Virus record (IMG/VR): IMGVR_UViG_3300020118_000073
Span: 1-43,508 of that record
DNA: 43,508 nucleotides
Strand: one strand, 5' to 3'
From: a virus
How positions within the stretch are numbered: position 1 is the stretch's first letter; each line of letters opens with the position of its first letter. The notes below the pieces were generated by a model that saw nothing but the letters and a program-made list of their open reading frames with translations, was not told the DNA's origin and made no database searches. This document shows, one piece after another, positions 8,879 through 16,473 of this stretch. The translations under genes were made by a program, and so were the position numbers.

Positions 8879-9654
8879 GACGTCCTCGCTTTTGCCATCG
8901 CCAATCTCGATTTCAGTTCGGGCGAATAGCCTAGCTTTTTTCTCAGGCCTTTCATGTGGTCCATGTACAGCGCCAGCGGCGAATCGCACCAAACGTGGCC
9001 CTTTCCTCCCGGCGTCAGATTGCGCGCGACGACGCCCGTGCATGCCAGATCGAACAGATAGCTGTCGTGCCACTCGCGCTCTTTGGCGAACATGCCCGAC
9101 GCGTAGGACCACGCCCAGGCTTTGATGACCGGCAGTGCCTGCGGCAGACGGAAGATCAGGAATCCACATTCGCTGTGCGCGCGCTCCCGGCCGAGAAACG
9201 CGCAGTCGGTTGGTCCGATCAGCGCCTCGAGAAACATCTTGGGCACGGGTTTCAGACACCGAACGTCGGCGTCAATCCACGCCATCACTCCCTGCTGGTG
9301 GTCCTGATTCGCGGCGTGCTGCACGGCGAAGACCTTGCGGCAGAACTTGGCTGCATCGGTGCGAAAGCTGTAGCCGTCAACGCGATCCTTCGATTTCCAC
9401 ACCGGCGTCTCGACTCTGCCCTGATAGAGCGGGTCGCTGCCGTAGCGCTTCATGAACAGCTGGAAGCTGACGACTTGGTCGAGTTGGCGCACTTCGATCC
9501 TGCGGCCGCAGACGCTGGCCGGCACAGGCATGTCGTGCTCGACGTACAGCACCAGGCCGACCTCTGCTGGCCAGAACGCGTCAAACGTTTCGATGAAGAC
9601 GTTGCCGTACTCGTGCAGCCCGTTGCGCGAAAACGATGTGACGACGCTGGTCAT
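8875..9654 (-). CDS. Glycosyltransferase-like protein, DAD motif
   Basis: A 259-residue protein with an N-terminal SVVTSFSRNGLHEYG segment, a middle GYSFRTDAAKFCRKVFAV helix and VMAWIDADVRCLKPVP, where DAD (128-130) looks like the DxD metal site of GT-A sugar transferases. Later HDSYLFDLAC and the SECGFLIFR strand are compatible with an acceptor region. ATG 9654 overlaps the SAM methyltransferase stop by 4 bases; its own stop overlaps the FkbM start by 4. Likely part of the same glycan pathway. Donor sugar and target cannot be read from sequence. Confidence 0.65.
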   Translation of the reverse strand: MTSVVTSFSRNGLHEYGNVFIETFDAFWPAEVGLVLYVEHDMPVPASVCGRRIEVRQLDQVVSFQLFMKRYGSDPLYQGRVETPVWKSKDRVDGYSFRTDAAKFCRKVFAVQHAANQDHQQGVMAWIDADVRCLKPVPKMFLEALIGPTDCAFLGRERAHSECGFLIFRLPQALPVIKAWAWSYASGMFAKEREWHDSYLFDLACTGVVARNLTPGGKGHVWCDSPLALYMDHMKGLRKKLGYSPELKSRLAMAKARTS

Positions 9655-10181
9655 TCGATGCGCAGCACGAGGTCGGCGCCGAAATGCATTCTTGCCGCCG
9701 CGAATTGATTGATCCAGAAGTCGGCTGGCATCTGCGTGACGTGGCAGTTCTCCCCATTCGGCAAGCTTTTCTTCGCCGCGTGCGTGGCCACGGTGACGAA
9801 CAGCGCCTTGTCGGCGAACCCGATCAGATCCGCGATCACGACGGGCACGTCCTCAACCGGAATGTGCTCCATGACATCGGTACACCACACAAGATCGAAA
9901 TGGCCCTTCGGGCGCTTTGCGAATTGCGGCACCGCGGGATCGAACTTGGCCACCGTGTAGCCCAGCTTTTCCTCGAGCCGATAGCCCTTGTCATGTTCGG
10001 GCATGTACTGGTTGCCCTTGCCGCAGCCGTAGTCGAGCGCGCTTTTGGCGCCGACGCGCTGCGACAGCGCGACCAGCTGATCGGCATACTTGAGACAGCC
10101 CCGACCGCTGAAGACTTTGCGCGTGGCGTGCAGTTCGATGCACTGGTTCAAATAGTACTGGCCTCGCTCAGACAAACTCAT
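9651..10181 (-). CDS. Class I SAM-dependent methyltransferase
   Basis: A 176-residue Rossmann methyltransferase: motif I SALDYGCGKGNQY (residues 47-59), an acidic end of strand 2 (VAKFDPAVPQF), and motif IV FDLVWCTDVMEHIPVEDV. The EHIP motif is typical of small-molecule and sugar methyltransferases, not DNA methylases, which carry DPPY/DPPW. It overlaps the preceding glycosyltransferase-like gene by 14 bases and the next by 4. Its job in the island is probably methylating a sugar or precursor (inference). Confidence 0.85.
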   Translation of the reverse strand: MSLSERGQYYLNQCIELHATRKVFSGRGCLKYADQLVALSQRVGAKSALDYGCGKGNQYMPEHDKGYRLEEKLGYTVAKFDPAVPQFAKRPKGHFDLVWCTDVMEHIPVEDVPVVIADLIGFADKALFVTVATHAAKKSLPNGENCHVTQMPADFWINQFAAARMHFGADLVLRIE

Positions 10182-11031
10182 CGGCGGTCTCCTTCGTTGT
10201 GCGCCACGCTAGGCCGCTGGCGATTTCTTGAGGACGCCATTGGCAATAGGCAAGATTTGCGAGCCACTGCTTACGGGTCGGAAGGTCGGCCCACAAGGGA
10301 TGCTCTATGTCAGCAATCGAATCAGAACAGAGGGGCGCTGCGACCGCGTTACCGAGCACAATGCACGGGACGCCAGCGAGAATGCTGTCGACGCTGGCGA
10401 TGCTCCCATACGTGACCGTGCACCATGCGTCGCCAAGGACCGACGAGACTGGCGTTTTCGATCCATGGTCGAAGCGCGCACCCTCGACTGGAACTGCGTA
10501 TTTCCACGATGGCTTGGGGCGATACGTGATTGGCCTGTCGGAAAAATCTCGGATGACGCCGATCAGATCACGCGTCCATTCGGTCGGTTCTGTTATCCGA
10601 TGCGTCAGATGAAACTTCGCACTTGAACCAAGGATGACGATGCGCTTGCCGAAATTCCTCTTCTCGGAGATTGGAACATTCATGAGCGCCAGCCGATCGT
10701 GCGGCCTTTGAATCCGCATCAAATACTCGGTCGGGTGGGTGCCATCAATGCAGATGCGCCACCATTCTGGCAGGCTCTTGTCGGCAAATGGCGCGCGCGA
10801 GCGCGTGTACCCTTTGTCAAAATACCACACGCGCTTCCCGGCTGCGCGATAGCCCCAGAGAATTTCGCGCTTAACGACGCCAATCAGGACTGCGCCATCA
10901 GCCTCTGGGCCATCATATTCCTCGGTTTTCTTAAGAATGATCTCGTCGCCGCATGCAGCAGCGCCCGAGATGATCGCAGGCGCCAGTGCGTCCTCGTAGC
11001 CCTTCGGCGCTTTGTAAAAAATGTACTTCAC
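10168..11031 (-). CDS. Glycosyltransferase-like protein, homologue C
   Basis: A 287-residue protein with a visible relative at 11564-12391 and a more distant one at 12388-13125. Shared blocks are DRPITYRPKPSW (DRPIIYRPKPSW in the neighbour), SVDSILAGVPCIV, and the end ANLAYCQWRPQEIASGLAW. The AGVP block after a Ser/Asn-Ala segment resembles the donor-binding C-terminal half of GT-B sugar transferases and of capsule-polysaccharide type proteins. GTG start at 11031 overlaps the endonuclease stop by 4 bases (GTGA). Function as a sugar transferase is inferred from this motif and the neighbours. Confidence 0.6.
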   Translation of the reverse strand: MKYIFYKAPKGYEDALAPAIISGAAACGDEIILKKTEEYDGPEADGAVLIGVVKREILWGYRAAGKRVWYFDKGYTRSRAPFADKSLPEWWRICIDGTHPTEYLMRIQRPHDRLALMNVPISEKRNFGKRIVILGSSAKFHLTHRITEPTEWTRDLIGVIRDFSDRPITYRPKPSWKYAVPVEGARFDHGSKTPVSSVLGDAWCTVTYGSIASVDSILAGVPCIVLGNAVAAPLCSDSIADIEHPLWADLPTRKQWLANLAYCQWRPQEIASGLAWRTTKETADEFV

Positions 11032-11567
11032 ACGACGTGCGCCCAGGTCTTGCCAGTAGACGCGGCGTATAGCGTTGATCTGCTAACCCCGTATCGGGAC
11101 GCGAGACCATTTCTGCTTCCGGTCCGCGAGACATGCCGGCGGATTGCGCGGACCTTTGCATCGCTCAGCTTTGCGAGATGTTGTTTTTGTCCCTTTGGAG
11201 AACGCCCGTGGGCTATTCGATCCTGCGAATTCTCCAGTGGCGTGCCCCATGTGAGGTTGGCCAGTTCGCAATTTTTTCTGACACCATCAAGATGTCTTGC
11301 TACATGGCCAGCAGGGCGAGGACCGACAAACGCCTCAAGAACCAGCTGATGGACCTTTCGAAGCTGGCGCTGCCGATCACGGCAAAGACCTACGCACTTG
11401 TAGCCGTCCACGATAACCCGTTTTCGTGGCCGGCCCTTGTATGCGACCTGGATGACTTTGCTTCTGATCTTGAACGTCGCAATGCGGTCTAAACTTCTTA
11501 CATTGCCTAGGTTGCTGACTTCGTAAAGACCTTCCCAACCAAAGACATCTTTCCAACGCTCAGTCAC
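11028..11567 (-). CDS. NUMOD4-HNH homing endonuclease
   Basis: A 179-residue free-standing homing endonuclease. It opens with the NUMOD4 DNA-contact motif (RWKDVFGWEGLYEVSNLG), then the HNH part (VHQLVLEAFVGPRP, RHLDGVRKNCELANLTWGT, ENSQDR), and ends with a helix-turn-helix-like region (ASRYGVSRSTLYAASTGKTW). The start is GTG 11567, overlapping the upstream stop as GTGA, and the stop overlaps the next GTG in the same way. It sits between two homologous glycosyltransferase-like genes. Such enzymes cut an allele lacking the gene and spread by repair; the domain order is clear, activity is not tested. Confidence 0.9.
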   Translation of the reverse strand: MTERWKDVFGWEGLYEVSNLGNVRSLDRIATFKIRSKVIQVAYKGRPRKRVIVDGYKCVGLCRDRQRQLRKVHQLVLEAFVGPRPAGHVARHLDGVRKNCELANLTWGTPLENSQDRIAHGRSPKGQKQHLAKLSDAKVRAIRRHVSRTGSRNGLASRYGVSRSTLYAASTGKTWAHVV

Positions 11568-12391
11568 AACACACCGGCCCGTTTCAGATGCTTCCACACG
11601 ATTCCCGCCCTCATCTCTGGCACGTTAAATTGCTGGTACGCAATATCGCACATCAGCTGGTCGCGCCCTGTCGGATAGCGCGGCGACTCGATCTCGCTCA
11701 GCGGCGTCGACAAGTTCTTGCACACGCCCTCGCTGGCTGAAATCGGCACGCCGGCCAGCAGCGCGTCGACGGCAGCGTTGCTGTGCAGCGTCACCAGTGC
11801 CCATGCGTTTTCAAGCGCCTCCATGATCGACTGGCTTGGCGGCGAGAAGATCGTGCCGGGAATAGGCTTGGCCTCGAGCCATGATGGTTTTGGCCGATAG
11901 ATGATCGGTCGATCGGTGTAGCGGCGCAGTTCGTTGATGGCGGCGATCTCCCACTGCTGCGGCCCGTAGCCGCGCGTGCGCGCCGACTTGCCCGACATGC
12001 CGGCCAGCACGACGTCGCGGCCCCAGCGCCGCCATGGCGCGGGCACGATGCCAAAATGGGCGAAGCGGTCGCTGGGCCAATGCCTGGCCATGAGCGCGTC
12101 CGGCTCGCGCCCGTTGACGCACACTTTGTGGAAGCCTTCCAGCGGCCTGCCCTCTGGCTTTCGGTTCCACCAGCCCAGATCGATGTAGACGAACGAGCGC
12201 CCTCTGGCTCGGTAGTTCTGGAATGTGGCCGGGTTGGCCCAGCCGTAGGCCACGCACACGTCCGAATCAGTCGGCGTGAAGTCGGGAGCCAGGATTGGCA
12301 CATCGCCACAGGCGGCCACGCCTTCGGCCATAGCGAGGGCGACATGACGGCTGCGCCGATTCGCTGGATCGAAATGGCAGGCGACCTTCAC
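11564..12391 (-). CDS. Glycosyltransferase-like protein, homologue B
   Basis: A 275-residue protein homologous to the 10168-11031 product (both carry DRPI.YRPKPSW, AVDALLAGVP and an IAYQQFNVPEMRAG-type end). A 407-codon frame exists, but the part upstream of 12391 overlaps the previous gene and reads as shadow; GTG at 12391 makes the usual GTGA overlap and begins MKVACHFDPANRRS, matching the start style of its homologues. The N-terminal half reads like a Rossmann domain (SDVCVAYGWANPATFQNY), the C-terminal half like a donor-binding domain. Sugar transfer is inferred. Confidence 0.6.
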   Translation of the reverse strand: MKVACHFDPANRRSRHVALAMAEGVAACGDVPILAPDFTPTDSDVCVAYGWANPATFQNYRARGRSFVYIDLGWWNRKPEGRPLEGFHKVCVNGREPDALMARHWPSDRFAHFGIVPAPWRRWGRDVVLAGMSGKSARTRGYGPQQWEIAAINELRRYTDRPIIYRPKPSWLEAKPIPGTIFSPPSQSIMEALENAWALVTLHSNAAVDALLAGVPISASEGVCKNLSTPLSEIESPRYPTGRDQLMCDIAYQQFNVPEMRAGIVWKHLKRAGVL

Positions 12392-13125
12392 CGGCGCAAC
12401 AATCTTGCGAAAGGCTCGCCTGAGCGTATCTCGTCCAAATTCCACTGCGCCCATGCCAGCCGAATCAGTTCTGGCTGGCGCTCGCCGCGAAAGATGGGAT
12501 CGCCAGGCTTGGACGCCATGGCCGACACCATGAGGTTCGGACCGTGCTGGATCACCGGCACGCCCGCCACCACAGCGTGGCTGGCCGCGTTGCTGGACCA
12601 GACGTGGCACACAGATGCCCCGGCGAGATCGGCCGCCAGCGGCCTTGTGGTGACCCTGGGACGGCGCACGATTTGGCGGTCGGCCGGGAAGCCCAAACCC
12701 ATGTGCCAATCGGGCGGGGCCGTGCGCTGGTCCTTGGGGTGACCGCGCTGGCCGATCACAAGCTCGTACGCGCCGCCGATCTTCCATGGCGATTCGTGCA
12801 CGCCGAACGACGCCCAGCGCTCAGCACCGCCGGCCGGGAACGTGCCGGTCCCGTTCCATCCGTCGAGAGCGATCTGGTAGTAGGGACGGTGCGCCATCGG
12901 CGACAGCCAGCCGTTCTCCATCACGATCACGGGCTTTTCAGCGGCGGCGAACAGGATCTGCAGTTGCTGTCGGTACGAGCCCATCCACGGCGACCACACT
13001 GCGAGAATGTCGGCCTCATGCTTCACTGTGGCGGGCTCGCACGTGTAGCCCAGCCTCGAGAGACCAGCGATCACCGCATGATAAGGATAGTCATCGAGCG
13101 GCGGGATCCCGATGCACGCTTTCAC
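12388..13125 (-). CDS. Glycosyltransferase-like protein, homologue A
   Basis: A 245-residue protein, the shortest of three homologues. The shared C-terminal pattern is SSNAASHAVVAGVPVIQHG, then PELIRLAWAQWNLDEIRSG; it lacks the YRPKPSW block but has RRPRVTTRPLAADL in its place. GTG start at 13125 overlaps the DUF6527-like stop by 4 bases. An N-terminal strand-helix unit (MKACIGIPPLDDYPYHAV) and VIVMENGWLSP suggest a nucleotide-binding fold. It probably belongs with the GT-B or capsule-type sugar transferases; the missing block may mean a different acceptor. Confidence 0.55.
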   Translation of the reverse strand: MKACIGIPPLDDYPYHAVIAGLSRLGYTCEPATVKHEADILAVWSPWMGSYRQQLQILFAAAEKPVIVMENGWLSPMAHRPYYQIALDGWNGTGTFPAGGAERWASFGVHESPWKIGGAYELVIGQRGHPKDQRTAPPDWHMGLGFPADRQIVRRPRVTTRPLAADLAGASVCHVWSSNAASHAVVAGVPVIQHGPNLMVSAMASKPGDPIFRGERQPELIRLAWAQWNLDEIRSGEPFARLLRR

Positions 13126-13472
13126 TTGATCTCGCCGTTTGTGATGTAGCCGTGCCAGCTATTCGTCCCGCCATCGATTGATGGCGTGATCGAGATGTTA
13201 TCGAATGTCGCTGCGCCAGCTTCGGGCGTGCAAGTCCATGCGACGTCCTCCCTGCAAAGCTGGGTCCAACGCTCGGCGTCTTCTCCAATCTCGGCCACGA
13301 CAATGTTGCATTGTTCTTGGCGGGGAAGCGCCTGGAAGAAGCACGCCATGCGATGCGGGGCGGGATTTGGTGTCCCGTCATGGCGCACGCGTTTGACTGG
13401 GCAAATGAACAGGATCCCGACGCGCACGCCGTCCCTCAACAGCCAGCGTGGATCAAGCTCGGAAAGTCGCAT
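13122..13472 (-). CDS. DUF6527-like protein, degenerate copy
   Basis: A 116-residue protein related to the gene at 15889-16203: both end in a pattern of SPSI or TPSI, then WHGY[IL]TNG. The intact copy has a CPCGCG cluster that could bind zinc; here the matching place reads FICPVKRVRHDG, so most cysteines are gone. ATG 13472 follows the DUF115-like stop directly, and the stop overlaps the next GTG by 4 bases. Role unknown. Its place inside the sugar island suggests a duplicate recruited there, or carried in with it. Confidence 0.6.
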   Translation of the reverse strand: MRLSELDPRWLLRDGVRVGILFICPVKRVRHDGTPNPAPHRMACFFQALPRQEQCNIVVAEIGEDAERWTQLCREDVAWTCTPEAGAATFDNISITPSIDGGTNSWHGYITNGEIK

Positions 13473-13473
13473 G

Positions 13474-14145
13474 CTAGAGCCCTGCGCTGGTCGGATCGAC
13501 TTCTGCCAGTTGCCCTTGCGAAGATGTTTCTTGGACAAGGGCCACCCCGTCGGCAATCGAACAGCGTGGCCAAACCTTCAGCGCGCTATCCTGACTTGCG
13601 TTTATCACGCGCACTCCGCGCTTGGCCAACGGTTTCGCCAGGCTTGCGAACAGCGGCAGCATGTGGCGCGTCATCGTGTCTTCGATGTGAACCGTGCCGT
13701 GCCCGCCATGGAAGTGCGTCTTTCCATCCGGCCCGTGGCGCATGTCGACGCCGAACAGCACAATGCATTTTGCACCCAAATGTACTGCAAGATGCATCCC
13801 GGCAAACGCTGAGTTGTTGCCGTGGCGAATGCAGTGCGGATCGGGGTCGAAGCCGCTGTGGCCGGTGAAGGTGTACTCGTGCACCCAGCCAGGCAGTTCG
13901 TCCTTCTGATAGCCAAGATTGCCGGTGGCCTTGCTGAAGGCCGCGTGCGCCTCGAGCGCCTCGCGATGCTTGCGGAAGAACAGCGCGTCGGACCACCACA
14001 GCGCAGATGCACGCGGTACGAATTCATAGGCGCGGTTGAGCGCGATCACGTTGGCGCCGTCCAGCTGCGCGAAGTCGAAGCCATCCAGCGACGTGCCGCC
14101 GCCGACGATGGCGACAGCCTGCCCGTTGAAGATTGGTGGGATCAT
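13474..14145 (-). CDS. DUF115-like phage protein (putative sugar/nucleotide-binding)
   Basis: A 223-residue protein with AVAIVGGGTSLDGFDFAQL at the N-terminus, then VIALNRAYEFVPRASALWWSD and later KCIVLFGVDMRHGPDGKTHF. This GGG.S pattern followed by an NRA..F.P.A segment is frequent in phage proteins related to DUF115/MptE-like and sialyltransferase-like folds, thought to bind a nucleotide or nucleotide-sugar. ATG 14145 overlaps the FkbM stop by 4 bases. Given the neighbours, action on a sugar is the best guess, but no catalytic residue can be named. Confidence 0.55.
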   Translation of the reverse strand: MIPPIFNGQAVAIVGGGTSLDGFDFAQLDGANVIALNRAYEFVPRASALWWSDALFFRKHREALEAHAAFSKATGNLGYQKDELPGWVHEYTFTGHSGFDPDPHCIRHGNNSAFAGMHLAVHLGAKCIVLFGVDMRHGPDGKTHFHGGHGTVHIEDTMTRHMLPLFASLAKPLAKRGVRVINASQDSALKVWPRCSIADGVALVQETSSQGQLAEVDPTSAGL

Positions 14146-14720
14146 CTCGCGAATACGAAGTCTGGCCGCGCGGCGTGCACCTGGCTGTAGCGCATCTTTG
14201 ACAGCAGCCGACGCACGGATCCGACAGGGTGGCCGAAGCGTGTCTCCAATCCCTTGATCTCAACGATGAGGACGGGCCGGAACTTGTCGATCGTCTTCCG
14301 CGCCCCCTTGATGGCTTCGAACTCGGCGCCTTCGACATCCAACTTTATGAGCCCACAGGACAGAAGGTTGAGGTTATCGATCCCCCAAGCCTCGAGCACG
14401 CCGTTGTCGTCGGTCTGAACATAGTGCGCCGCGCTATGCTTGCTTTTGGACTCAACCATTTTGGCGCGCCGCGTTCGGTCAAGGACGGCCATCTCATAGA
14501 GTTCGACATTGCGCTGCTCACGCAAATTCTCTGATGCTCGGACGAAATTGAAATGCGATGGCTCGAAGGCCAGAACGCGCTTGAAGCATTTCGCCATGGC
14601 CAGCGCCCAATGGCCTTCGTACGCACCGCAGTCCAGAGCGACGCCCCAGTCCTTGATCAGCCCAGAGCCCAGCGTCCAGTGCAGCGTGGCGATCTGCGCC
14701 CTAAGTCTATCTTCGGTCAC
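14142..14720 (-). CDS. FkbM-family SAM methyltransferase, first copy
   Basis: A 192-residue FkbM-type methyltransferase: motif I VALDCGAYEGHW (residues 27-38), AFEPS at 51-55, and the hallmark IKLDVEGAEFEAIKGARKT followed by PVLIVEIKG. Predicted reaction is SAM-dependent O-methylation, most often of sugars in this family. GTG at 14720 makes a GTGA overlap with the upstream 88-residue gene. It opens the 7.2-kb sugar island and is a paralogue of 8207-8878; the two share the DVEG block and the layout but differ widely elsewhere, so duplication is not recent. Confidence 0.85.
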   Translation of the reverse strand: MTEDRLRAQIATLHWTLGSGLIKDWGVALDCGAYEGHWALAMAKCFKRVLAFEPSHFNFVRASENLREQRNVELYEMAVLDRTRRAKMVESKSKHSAAHYVQTDDNGVLEAWGIDNLNLLSCGLIKLDVEGAEFEAIKGARKTIDKFRPVLIVEIKGLETRFGHPVGSVRRLLSKMRYSQVHAARPDFVFAR

Positions 14721-14983
14721 GCCGGTCGCCCGCTGGTGATGCGCAGCATGCCGGTTAAGAGGTTCACCATCAGTTCGGTCACGCCGACCGTGCCCATCAC
14801 CATCGCCGAAGCTGGGAGGTCGCCGCTGGCGTCGGGAAAGATGGCTTCATAAAGCTTACCGTTCTTGTCACTGATGGTGACAGTAAACGGCCCGGCTGGC
14901 AGATGCGCTGGATCGTCCATGTGCACGAGCGCGACCTGGTGCATGGTCTTGCGTTTTGAGTTGAGGTCGATCGGATCGCTCAC
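14717..14983 (-). CDS. Hypothetical small protein after the tail terminator
   Basis: An 88-residue protein of unknown family: VALVHMDDPAHLPAGPFTVT, then ISDKNGKLYEAIFPDASG and a hydrophobic C-terminus (TELMVNLLTGMLRI). GTG start at 14983 overlaps the upstream stop by 4 bases; the stop overlaps the first FkbM gene likewise. It lies exactly at the border between neck/tail genes and the sugar island. No motif was recognised. Confidence 0.6.
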   Translation of the reverse strand: MSDPIDLNSKRKTMHQVALVHMDDPAHLPAGPFTVTISDKNGKLYEAIFPDASGDLPASAMVMGTVGVTELMVNLLTGMLRITSGRPA

Positions 14984-15423
14984 GTCGGGCGATTCCGCAT
15001 GCTGCGGAAGTTCCAGGCGAACTTGATGCGCCGGCGATCGTCAATCCCCATGCTCAGCGGCGCCGACTGTTTCGAATAGAAATAGACAAAGTTCGGATCG
15101 ATGTCCGGCTCCTGCGCATGCAACGCGAGGAAGATATCCTGCACTTTATCGCGCGCGGCGCGATAGTCGTCTGGCTTGGAGCGCACCACGATCTGCACGT
15201 CGGGGTAGTCCATCATGAAGCCTTCCTCGGCTGGACGGCCGGGACTGTCGTAAATGCAGATAGCGCGGTCCGCGACGGTCTTGGTCGTAGCTGGATCGGA
15301 GTCCGGCATCGACCATTTGTAGACCATCCAATCGGCCGCAGAGTTCGTGTTCTGGCCAAGGCCTGCCTGGACTATTGCCAGCTGCACGGCATCGATGGTG
15401 TTGACGCCCGGGGAAACGCTCAT
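14980..15423 (-). CDS. Tail terminator / minor capsid-type protein
   Basis: A 147-residue protein in the normal tail-terminator place, after the HK97 gp10-like neck protein. Features are an N-terminal helix (NTIDAVQLAIVQAGLG), ICIYDSPGRPAEEGFMMDYP (a strand-loop typical of Minor_capsid_3/tail terminator proteins), VQIVVRSKPDDYRAARDKVQ and a final KFAWNFRSMRNRP. It would cap the tail tube before joining to the head. ATG 15423 overlaps the upstream stop as ATGA. Assignment rests on order and these motifs. Confidence 0.7.
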   Translation of the reverse strand: MSVSPGVNTIDAVQLAIVQAGLGQNTNSAADWMVYKWSMPDSDPATTKTVADRAICIYDSPGRPAEEGFMMDYPDVQIVVRSKPDDYRAARDKVQDIFLALHAQEPDIDPNFVYFYSKQSAPLSMGIDDRRRIKFAWNFRSMRNRPT

Positions 15424-15887
15424 GGAGTCTTCACCTCTTCGGGCGACGGACCAAGGTCGCCGGCCGCGATCTTGGTCTTCAAGTTCTCTGCGATGCGCGC
15501 GCCCATACCATGTGTCGCCTGATTGAACGGCAATTCGAGATATTTCGCGCCGCCGACCGGATGGTGCGCCTCGAGGTTCTCATGCACGAACAGCGCATAG
15601 CCATCGGTGCTCTGGCCCGTCTTCGGGTTGATCTGCGCCGCGGGGCCGCCGTAGCCAAGCTCGACCGTGACCTTGTTGCCATCACGCTCGGGCGGCTTGA
15701 CATAGCCGCTGCCCTTGAGCGCGGCAGTGTCAACTGGCACCAGCGGACCGCTGGCCGTCATAATACCCTGCGCCTCGAGATAGAGTTCGCGTCCCAAAAG
15801 AAAGAACGCGCGATCTCCCACCTTGCTGAGAGTCTGGCTGATGCTGCGCCCGCTGGCAGTTCTGTAGGTCTTGAACGCCGGTGCCAA
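15420..15887 (-). CDS. HK97 gp10-like neck / tail-completion protein
   Basis: A 155-residue protein of the HK97 gp10-like group: basic N-terminal helix, PVDTAALKGSGYVKPP, ELGYGGPAAQI, YALFVHENLEAHHPVGGAKYLELPF and a C-terminal helix, the standard layout with the GYA.FVHE....H..G..KYLE block. It acts at head-tail joining. The start is TTG at 15887, supported by GGAGG six or seven bases upstream, just after the previous TAG. The stop overlaps the tail terminator ATG by 4 bases. Confidence 0.8.
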   Translation of the reverse strand: MAPAFKTYRTASGRSISQTLSKVGDRAFFLLGRELYLEAQGIMTASGPLVPVDTAALKGSGYVKPPERDGNKVTVELGYGGPAAQINPKTGQSTDGYALFVHENLEAHHPVGGAKYLELPFNQATHGMGARIAENLKTKIAAGDLGPSPEEVKTP

Positions 15888-15888
15888 T

Positions 15889-16203
15889 CTATCCCTCCGT
15901 CCAGACGCCGTTCGTAAGATACCCGTGCCAGTGATACCCCTTCTCGTCTTTCGGATTGATGCCGATCGAAGGGCTCAGCGTCACCTTAGGCCACTCTCCG
16001 CTAGCGCTCCACTCCGGACCACCAGCATGCTTCGTCTCCGTACCTGCAAACCACATCGCGCTACGCATGCCGCAACCGCACGGACAGGAGTGCTGGATGC
16101 CGATCTTCTCGTCGTTGACGATCATGAACGCATATGCGCCAGGCTTGGCGCCTTCGTCGGAATTGATATCGGAGACTTCAAAAGCGATGGCGTTGCGCGG
16201 CAT
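15889..16203 (-). CDS. DUF6527-like protein with CPCGCG cluster
   Basis: A 104-residue protein: PRNAIAFEVSDINSDE, IQHSCPCGCGMRSAMWFAG with a four-Cys cluster suited to a metal, and VTLSPSIGINPKDEKG followed by WHGYLTNGVW. This matches DUF6527 proteins, frequent in phages and of unknown role. ATG 16203 sits one base into the stop of the upstream 87-residue gene. It lies among neck genes, so it may be a virion or assembly accessory, but it may equally be a passenger. A degenerate paralogue is at 13122-13472. Confidence 0.65.
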   Translation of the reverse strand: MPRNAIAFEVSDINSDEGAKPGAYAFMIVNDEKIGIQHSCPCGCGMRSAMWFAGTETKHAGGPEWSASGEWPKVTLSPSIGINPKDEKGYHWHGYLTNGVWTEG

Positions 16204-16466
16204 CACACTTTCTCCCGACCATGTCGTTCCTGCCAAGCGCGCGCCCACGCGTCCTTGGGATCAAGCTCGATGCGCACGTCGCCGCGCATCTTCTCCGTCA
16301 TGATGTTTTCGCGCGCCGCATCCAGCATCGGCTTGCCTTGCTCGTCCGTCCTGTAGCGCACGATATAGCGCTCTTTCTCATTCGCTTCGACCACATAGGT
16401 GCGCTCCTCGCCATCCAGAAAGACCTTGGCGCCGTGCGAACCAATTTCTCCAATCTTCAGATGCAT
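16203..16466 (-). CDS. Hypothetical small basic protein in neck region
   Basis: An 87-residue protein, charged, with beta-type N-terminus (MHLKIGEIGSHGAKVFLDG, ERTYVVEANEKERYIVRY) and a helical C-terminus (DPKDAWARAWQERHGREKV). It lies between head closure and DUF6527-like genes in the neck block. No known family was recognised. The codons look like those of neighbours and the start ATG is close after the previous stop. Confidence 0.6.
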   Translation of the reverse strand: MHLKIGEIGSHGAKVFLDGEERTYVVEANEKERYIVRYRTDEQGKPMLDAARENIMTEKMRGDVRIELDPKDAWARAWQERHGREKV

Positions 16467-16473
16467 CGCTCGC

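Noticed and set aside
12392-12787. N-terminal extension of transferase homologue B
   Set aside because: Overlaps the previous gene, is Arg/Gly/Pro-rich, and GTG 12391 gives the standard GTGA coupling.
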